This document shows positions 57,624 through 64,000 of a stretch of 64,000 nt of DNA, piece by piece. The stretch comes from Polaribacter sp. BAL334 (GTDB lineage: Bacteria; Bacteroidota; Bacteroidia; Flavobacteriales; Flavobacteriaceae): contig NZ_JADWOV010000230.1 of assembly GCF_015767435.1 (NCBI RefSeq), positions 78,534-142,533 of the forward strand. Reading direction: 5' to 3'. Each line of letters opens with the position of its first letter. The first letter of the stretch is position 1. The position numbers were made by a program, and so were the translations under genes. The notes beneath the pieces were generated by a model. That model did not search any database, had not been told where the DNA came from, and saw only the letters and a program-made list of their open reading frames with translations.

Positions 57624-57646
57624 AATGTAGCCCTCAATTTAAATTT

Positions 57647-57679
57647 AAAACCTGAAATAATTTTATTTCAGGTTTTTTT
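57647..57679 (+). terminator. Terminator after gap
   Basis: Stem AACCTGAAATAA / TTATTTCAGGTT, then TTTTT. It begins 24 bp after the gap stop. Confidence 0.9.
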
Positions 57680-57712
57680 GATTTTAAAGGTAAAGATTTT
57701 TTTTAAGAAGCT

Positions 57713-57900
57713 ACCTGCCTGCCGCAGGCAGGTTTCCTGCTTTTCGTTTCAAGTCCTCGTTACAAACATCATTTTTGTAAGTCTTTTTTATGGCTTCTTG
57801 CAGTCGCCCTAAAAAGCCAACAAAAATTTGATGTTTGTAACTCCGGGCTTTTCACTACAATCAGGGCTATACATTCCGAAGACTAAGAAATTCGTTATTT
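57713..57900. repeat. Structured, GC-richer intergenic repeat element
   Basis: It opens with a perfect palindrome (arms ACCTGCCTGC and GCAGGCAGGT around a central C, 57713-57733). It continues with a long imperfect hairpin (57761-57779 against 57820-57839, TACAAACATCA / TGATGTTTGTA, with inner GGCTT/AAGCC) and ends in CTCCGGGCTTTTCACTACAATCAGG. From memory, both the palindrome and the CGGGCTTT..CACTACAATC tail recur in flavobacterial intergenic regions, so this looks like an interspersed repeat. No ORF. 57901-58027 shows nothing further. Confidence 0.65.
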
Positions 57901-58027
57901 TAAAATGCTATTTCTTGATAAAAAAACAAATTTTGATAACAACGTAAATTGAAATCTACAATTTATGAGTAGCAAAAATCCCATATAATTTCTTGTAAAT
58001 ATTTCTTTTTCAATACAATAATTTTGC

Positions 58028-58035
58028 TATTTTTG
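58028..58035 (+). promoter_or_regulatory. -7 box before the 54-codon ORF (TATTTTTG)
   Basis: TATTTTTG ends 28 bp before the ATG at 58064. No -33 TTG at the right distance. Confidence 0.35.
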
Positions 58036-58063
58036 GAAAAAGAAAAACTTTAAAAAAATAGCT

Positions 58064-58228
58064 ATGACATCTTTATTAATAACAAGAAACTCAAAGCACT
58101 TAGAGTATTTCCAAAATTTACAAGGCATCATTAAAACTGCCAAAGATGTAAAAAACTATATAAAAGCTATTTTTGGAGCTAGTAGTCCTCAATTTGGGCA
58201 GGTGAAGGGGATTGTGATTAGGGAGTGA
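58064..58228 (+). CDS. Small ORF (54 residues), possible gene remnant
   Basis: ATG at 58064, stop at 58226-58228. The product starts MTSLLITRNSKHLEYFQN and ends ASSPQFGQVKGIVIRE. It is preceded by a -7 box. The C-terminal phrase (DVKNYIKAIFGASSPQFGQVKG) resembles, from memory, the end of longer flavobacterial hypothetical proteins (..VKAIFG..SPQY.Q..G), so this may be a deleted version joining the two ends of such a gene. It lies in a repeat-rich accessory gap. 58229-58395 has no other feature. Confidence 0.45.
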   Translation: MTSLLITRNSKHLEYFQNLQGIIKTAKDVKNYIKAIFGASSPQFGQVKGIVIRE

Positions 58229-58395
58229 GTGCTTAAAATAAGTTACTTTTTGTGAATGTTTCTGATAAATATTTAATTAAAAGTTATACGAAACTTTAAA
58301 TTTTTAACTTTTCCCTCAATATAAAATCTGAAATAACGAATTTTAAGCATAGTGAAAAAAAATTATAAGGATTTAAAAAAAACTAAAATTATCAA

Positions 58396-58689
58396 ATGGA
58401 AGGAAAACTACTAAAACAAGAATTTTTTAATATTAGAATTGTAAATCGTTTTGCTATAGTATCAAAGGAGTACTTTGAGGGTTCTGACACATATAATATT
58501 AGATTTATAAACAATAAAGAAAGTGATTTTATAAATTCTTATGAATCATTTGGATTTATAGTTGAGTTAAAAGATGACATCACTAATTTTAAGATTTTTG
58601 GAACTTTAACTTTTCTAGAAGCAGAAAACATATGGGCACAAATACAAAATTTTGAATCCCTAATTGCATCTTGTGAAATTACTTTATAA
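58396..58689 (+). CDS. Hypothetical protein (97 residues)
   Basis: A small acidic cytoplasmic protein, start MEGKLLKQEFFNIRIVN, end FESLIASCEITL. It appears to be an alpha/beta protein (strands FGFIVELKDDITNFKIFGTLTF followed by an amphipathic helix). I do not recognise the family. It precedes a lipoprotein gene on the same strand by 10 bp, so the two are probably co-transcribed. Extreme AT content and repeat-rich flanks suggest an accessory pair. Confidence 0.6.
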   Translation: MEGKLLKQEFFNIRIVNRFAIVSKEYFEGSDTYNIRFINNKESDFINSYESFGFIVELKDDITNFKIFGTLTFLEAENIWAQIQNFESLIASCEITL

Positions 58690-58699
58690 TAATACAAAT

Positions 58700-59722
58700 A
58701 TGTTTCGATTAAAAATCTTTATTATGATAATATTATACTTCTTTTTACAAAGTTGCAAAACAGAAAAAAAGAATGATAAACCTCTTAACTTAGATAATAA
58801 ACAATTCAAAACCATAATTTCAAAACCAACATTTGAGGAAAAGCTTAAAAAAGAACCAAAACTATTTTTAAAATTTTGGTCAGGAATGACTGAATATGAG
58901 TTTCAAAAGGTCGTTGATATTTTAAATGAAGAAAATATATTGTCAGGCAAATATAAATATGGAAGCACTATTAGTATGAATAGCAATATTTTTAATCCAA
59001 TAAAATTTTTAATTAATGAAAATTGTTATTGCAATATTTATCCAAATTTTGATAGTTCAAATGTTCCTAAATTGGTAAGTATAGAACTTCTTGATTTAAC
59101 TGCTTATTCTAATTGTTTATATCGTTTATATAAAGAAAAATATGGGCTACCTTCTTTGCTAACGAAATCGGAGATAGATTCTGAATATGTGGAAAACAAT
59201 CCAAATTATTCACCAAAAATGTCTTACACTAATGAGAATAACGAGTTAGTTTTTCTCAACGAAGTTTTCAATGACAAAATTTCATCAATAAAAAATATTA
59301 AACAAATACAAAAAGAAAATTATTCAACATCAAATTTAACCTATTTACTATCAGAAAATCCTATTATAATAAATAAAGACAGTAATGTTATAGTTATATC
59401 GCAAGATAAATATGAATTTAAAAGTTATATATATAGTTTAGAAAAAAGTCAAGCCTTTAAAAATTATCAAAAAGATATAAGTATTGTAAATTTTTCCTTC
59501 AATAAATGGCTACACGAATCTAAATTTATTGAAACTAATTCAAAATTAAGAACAGTTAGTTTAAAATCTGAATATAGAATAAATGCAATATATATGTCGA
59601 TTCATGAATACAACAACAAAATAAAAGAAAGAATGAAAGTAAGAAAAAACCAAATTAAAGATTCATTGGAAACTGAGAAAAGAAAAAATGAAAAATTATT
59701 AAAATCAATAGAGAGCCTTTAA
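58700..59722 (+). CDS. Predicted lipoprotein of unknown function (340 residues)
   Basis: ATG at 58700 gives a lipoprotein signal (FIMIILYFFLQSC, Cys ~19), so earlier in-frame codons were not used. The mature chain is Lys/Asn-rich with FLKFWSGMTEYEFQKVVDILNEEN near residue 60 and ends in a strongly charged, coiled-coil-like helix (KIKERMKVRKNQIKDSLETEKRKNEKL). No recognised domain. Paired with the 97-residue gene before it. Confidence 0.65.
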   Translation: MFRLKIFIMIILYFFLQSCKTEKKNDKPLNLDNKQFKTIISKPTFEEKLKKEPKLFLKFWSGMTEYEFQKVVDILNEENILSGKYKYGSTISMNSNIFNPIKFLINENCYCNIYPNFDSSNVPKLVSIELLDLTAYSNCLYRLYKEKYGLPSLLTKSEIDSEYVENNPNYSPKMSYTNENNELVFLNEVFNDKISSIKNIKQIQKENYSTSNLTYLLSENPIIINKDSNVIVISQDKYEFKSYIYSLEKSQAFKNYQKDISIVNFSFNKWLHESKFIETNSKLRTVSLKSEYRINAIYMSIHEYNNKIKERMKVRKNQIKDSLETEKRKNEKLLKSIESL

Positions 59723-59967
59723 ACATGGAAAAGACTACTTAGCAAAATAGTATATTCAGTAATTTACAGTAGTATTTCAATATCTGTATAAGTGGTAGTA
59801 TTTCAATACCTGTTTAAGTTTAAAAAGTTATTTGAAAATTTTGCCCTCAGCTTTACATCCTTTCTTTAAACCAACACTAAAATAAAACTTACTTTAAAAA
59901 TTTTAGTGTTTTAAGGACATCATACCTTACAGGTTTTAAAAACCTGTCAGGTATAAAAAAAAATCTT
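59723..59967. repeat. Intergenic stretch with a direct repeat and a REP-like hairpin
   Basis: A 25-nt phrase starting GTAGTATTTCAATA occurs twice in direct orientation (59769-59793 and 59795-59819, two mismatches). A hairpin at 59922-59954 pairs ATACCTTACAGGTTTT with AAAACCTGTCAGGTAT (one mismatch), a palindrome that I recall as common between flavobacterial genes. No coding sequence seen. Confidence 0.6.
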
Positions 59968-60219
59968 GCAAGTCTATTTTAAATTCATGAATCCTCAGTT
60001 TAGTTTTTGGCAAGTCTATTTTAATTTCTTGCTTCCGCAGTTTAGTTTTTTGCAAGTCCGTTTTAAATTCTTGCATCCGTAATTTAGTTTTTTACAAGTC
60101 CATTTTAATTTCTTGCATCCGCAGTTTAAGTTCTTGCAAGTCCATTTTAATTTTTAGCAAGTCCATTTTAAATTCTTTCATCCGCAGTTATATATCTTGC
60201 ATCCGCAATACAAATAGGA
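59968..60219. repeat. 42-bp (2 x 21-bp) tandem repeat, encoding broken heptads on the minus strand
   Basis: Twelve consecutive 21-bp blocks starting at 59968, 59989, 60010 and so on, without an indel. Two block types generally alternate: A (GCAAGTCCATTTTAATTTCTT-like) and B (GCATCCGCAGTTTAGTTTTTT-like); A occurs twice in succession at 60136 and 60157. In one minus-strand frame the blocks read as seven-residue units such as MDLQELK and LRMQEIK, a coiled-coil pattern, but the frame is broken by stops at 60188-60190 and 60092-60094. Either a decayed coiled-coil gene or a non-coding tandem array. 60220-60325 holds nothing else. Confidence 0.8.
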
Positions 60220-60325
60220 AAAAAATCCATTGAAATAAATGAGAAACATCTTATTTTATTTATAAAACGAAGCTTCTATAAGTAATACAATCAAAAATGA
60301 ATGCGCTAAGAGTTTTAATGAATGA

Positions 60326-60988
60326 CTATTCCTCTTCAAAAAAATCAATTTTACAATTGAAATTTTCACTCAAAATTTCTCTTTTACTCATCCAATAATC
60401 TGAGGTTATCAATCTGTAAAATGAATCCATTTTTTGAAGTTCCCAAATCACATCATTTGCTTCTTCAAAGGCTTCAATTGCATTGATTTGATTTTTGAAT
60501 AAACGTAAAATTAGACTGTGATTGTCCAAATTTTTTGCAAAACATTTCAATACAATTTCTTTGGATATGTCACTTTCAGTAGCATCCAAAGGAGTGATTT
60601 CAAAATCGACAATAGTAGCTTCTGCATTGTGAAATTTACCATTATAGGTTTTATACAATAACTGATTTGTATTAAAAAGTGCTTTGTGCAAAGAAATTAC
60701 AGGGTATTCTTCGGAAACTTTGTCAAGCAACATTTCGTGCGAAAGTTGTTCTATTTGTCCTTCAGTCAAATGTTCTGACAAGGTATAATCCAGCACAATT
60801 GCAGCAGCTTCATGGGTTTCAAAATCAGTAATTGCCATGAACAACAATTCTTTCAATTCTTTTGGGTCATTGCTTTGTGGATCAGGAAAATTAAAACGCT
60901 CTAAAAGTTGTTTGTAATCTTGAATTTTCCATGCATTTTCAAGTTCGTTCACTGTGGAAATTTTACGTATTTTTATAGCGTATTTCAT
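60326..60988 (-). CDS. Conserved-looking hypothetical protein (220 residues)
   Basis: A soluble, acidic, mostly helical protein: start MKYAIKIRKISTVNELENAWKI, middle LKELLFMAITDFETHEAAAIVLDYTL, end NFNCKIDFFEEE. No signal, membrane segment or catalytic motif visible. I do not recognise the family, though its codon use and style match core genes rather than the accessory patch on its left. Divergent from ligA with a 76-bp gap. Function unknown. Confidence 0.7.
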   Translation of the reverse strand: MKYAIKIRKISTVNELENAWKIQDYKQLLERFNFPDPQSNDPKELKELLFMAITDFETHEAAAIVLDYTLSEHLTEGQIEQLSHEMLLDKVSEEYPVISLHKALFNTNQLLYKTYNGKFHNAEATIVDFEITPLDATESDISKEIVLKCFAKNLDNHSLILRLFKNQINAIEAFEEANDVIWELQKMDSFYRLITSDYWMSKREILSENFNCKIDFFEEE

Positions 60989-61025
60989 ATCTTATGTTTT
61001 CTATTTTGTAGATTGGATAAGGTAG

Positions 61026-63062
<2,037 letters not shown>

Positions 63063-63063
63063 T

Positions 63064-63783
63064 ATGTTGAAAAAAATAATTTTCATACTTATATATATGT
63101 ACTCTTTTTTTGGATATTCTCAAAAAAGAGAAATGGATTCTTTGCCAAAGAATTTAGAAGAATACATTATTGTAAAACCAGGAGATACATTAACAATTGA
63201 ATTTGATGAAATTTCCATATTTCCTAAACAAAAATTTAAGTCAACAGAGGATATTCGTTATTATTTATGGTTTAAATCGAAAGTTTTTAAGGCTTATCCT
63301 TATGCTAGATTAGCATCACAAAGATTAGATACTCTTAATAATAGATTGGAAAGGATAAAATCGAACAGTAAAAAACGGAAGTATGTCAAATTGATTCAGG
63401 AGTATATGGAAGGAGAGTTTACAGATCAGCTAAAAAAAATGACTAAAACAGAAGGCAGAATTTTAATTAAATTAATTCATCGTCAAACAGGAAAGACAAC
63501 TTTTGAGAATATTAAGGAATTTAGAAGTGGTTGGAAAGCATTTTGGTACAACACAACAGCGTCACTTTTTAAACTTTCTTTGAAAGAAGAATACCATCCA
63601 GAATCTGTAAATGAAGATTTTTTAATTGAAGATATCTTACAACGAGCTTTTCAAAATGATTATTTACAGTACCAACCTTCAAAATTAAAGTTTGATTTTG
63701 CTAAAATTATTGCTGATAAGAAAGCAGAAATTAATGTAGAAGAGTATAAAAAGATGTTTGCTAAAATGAAAAAGAAAAAATAA
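63064..63783 (+). CDS. DUF4294 family protein
   Basis: A 239-residue protein with a signal peptide (~1-19, MLKKIIFILIYMYSFFGYSQ). The segment KSTEDIRYYLWFKSKVFKAYPYARLASQRLDTLNNRLE and the later RILIKLIHRQTGKTTFENIKEFRSGWKAFWYNTTASLFKLSL are the DUF4294 signature. Unknown function, in the envelope. It starts 1 bp after the ligA stop, an order I recall as conserved in Flavobacteriaceae. Confidence 0.9.
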   Translation: MLKKIIFILIYMYSFFGYSQKREMDSLPKNLEEYIIVKPGDTLTIEFDEISIFPKQKFKSTEDIRYYLWFKSKVFKAYPYARLASQRLDTLNNRLERIKSNSKKRKYVKLIQEYMEGEFTDQLKKMTKTEGRILIKLIHRQTGKTTFENIKEFRSGWKAFWYNTTASLFKLSLKEEYHPESVNEDFLIEDILQRAFQNDYLQYQPSKLKFDFAKIIADKKAEINVEEYKKMFAKMKKKK

Positions 63784-63869
63784 TTACTTGTTTTTAATTT
63801 TGCTAATATTCTGATATCAAGATTTCTAATTTTTTTTAATTCATTTTCTAAAAAAAACTTCCCAAAAAA

Positions 63870-63902
63870 TTTGTTTAGGGAAAAAAAAGAGTATTATCTT
63901 TG
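63870..63902 (+). promoter_or_regulatory. Strong promoter at the right edge (TTTG-N21-TATCTTTG)
   Basis: TTTG at 63870-63873 and TATCTTTG at 63895-63902, followed by a leader of at least ~95 nt containing CAGTCCC and, at 63961-63988, an A/T-only inverted repeat. The gene it drives lies beyond the window. No coding sequence in 63784-64000. Confidence 0.75.
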
Positions 63903-64000
63903 CAGTCCCAAAATAAATGGGTGCACGTTCAGGAGTAAGTATTTAGAGGGTTTAGAAAAAGAATAAAAAAAAATAATTTTTTTTATTGTGGGAATAAAAA

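Noticed and set aside
59968..60219. CRISPR array
   Set aside because: The 21-bp blocks abut with no unique spacers, and no cas genes are present. It is a tandem repeat.

Overview
The window reads as chromosomal DNA of a marine-type Flavobacteriaceae bacterium (Bacteroidota), most like Polaribacter or Tenacibaculum; the genus is an impression from protein style. The signs are a very AT-rich sequence, a type IX secretion (T9SS) C-terminal sorting domain, Bacteroidota-only families (DUF5777, DUF5606, DUF4199, DUF4294, DUF4295, DUF6090, GIN-domain proteins), promoters of the Bacteroidota form TTG-N18..23-TAnnTTTG, and almost no Shine-Dalgarno sequences. No prophage, transposase gene, CRISPR array, rRNA or recognisable defence system was found; most of the window is core housekeeping.

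Layout. 1-1.3 kb: end of a DUF5777 barrel gene and a T9SS-sorted CXXCH protein. 1.4-2.5 kb: alternative GlmU-like enzyme. 2.6-5.5 kb (minus): ECF sigma factor, putative anti-sigma factor, DUF4097-like protein and GIN-domain protein, apparently one envelope-signalling operon. 5.7-8.2 kb: lon. 8.2-10.7 kb (minus): ruvX, def, DUF5606, mazG and a 35-codon membrane peptide. 10.8-14 kb: dapD and three glycosyltransferases (GT2, GT25, GT11). 14-21 kb: cca, an NTF2-like protein, an MsbA-like ABC exporter, a phosphohexomutase, a polyprenyl-type GT2, DUF4199, then the SRP RNA gene. 21.4-31.4 kb: SDR, lipoprotein, fsa-type transaldolase, menD, S1 protein, esterase-like protein, menB, purU, FAH-family protein, cinA. 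31.4-33.4 kb: rpmB, rpmG, DUF4295, ftsY. 33.4-44.6 kb: serine hydrolase, amidase, rimO, DUF6090, glmM, class V aminotransferase, acyltransferase, rhomboid protease, tRNA-Gly, prmC, GNAT. 44.6-48.6 kb: LEA-like lipoprotein, ribD, HAD, EamA, yigZ, thioesterase. 48.8-57.6 kb: dnaA, LMW-PTP, RsmI-like enzyme, lysozyme-like protein, mltG, GNAT, dapF, htrA, gap. 57.6-60.3 kb: an accessory patch with repeats, a remnant-like small ORF, two unknown genes and a 21-bp tandem repeat. 60.3-63.8 kb: unknown conserved-looking gene, ligA, DUF4294. The last 100 bases hold a strong promoter for a gene outside the window.

Functional threads. Cell wall and envelope: glmM, GlmU-like, dapD, dapF, mltG, lysozyme-like protein, htrA, acyltransferase, MsbA-like exporter, glycosyltransferases. 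Menaquinone: menD and menB. Translation: rpmB, rpmG, DUF4295, def, rimO, prmC, cca, tRNA-Gly, SRP RNA and ftsY. Genome maintenance: dnaA, ligA, ruvX, lon.

Most worth a second look: ribD, whose conserved N-terminus is encoded upstream of any ATG/GTG/TTG and seems to need an AUC start; two promoters (rhomboid, dapF) placed so close to ATG that the mRNAs should be leaderless; a 42/21-bp tandem repeat that encodes heptads on the minus strand in a frame broken by stops; the sigma/anti-sigma/DUF4097/GIN locus with paired upstream repeats; and REP-like and low-complexity elements in several intergenic gaps. All coordinates and motifs were read by eye; family names are from memory and no database search was run.
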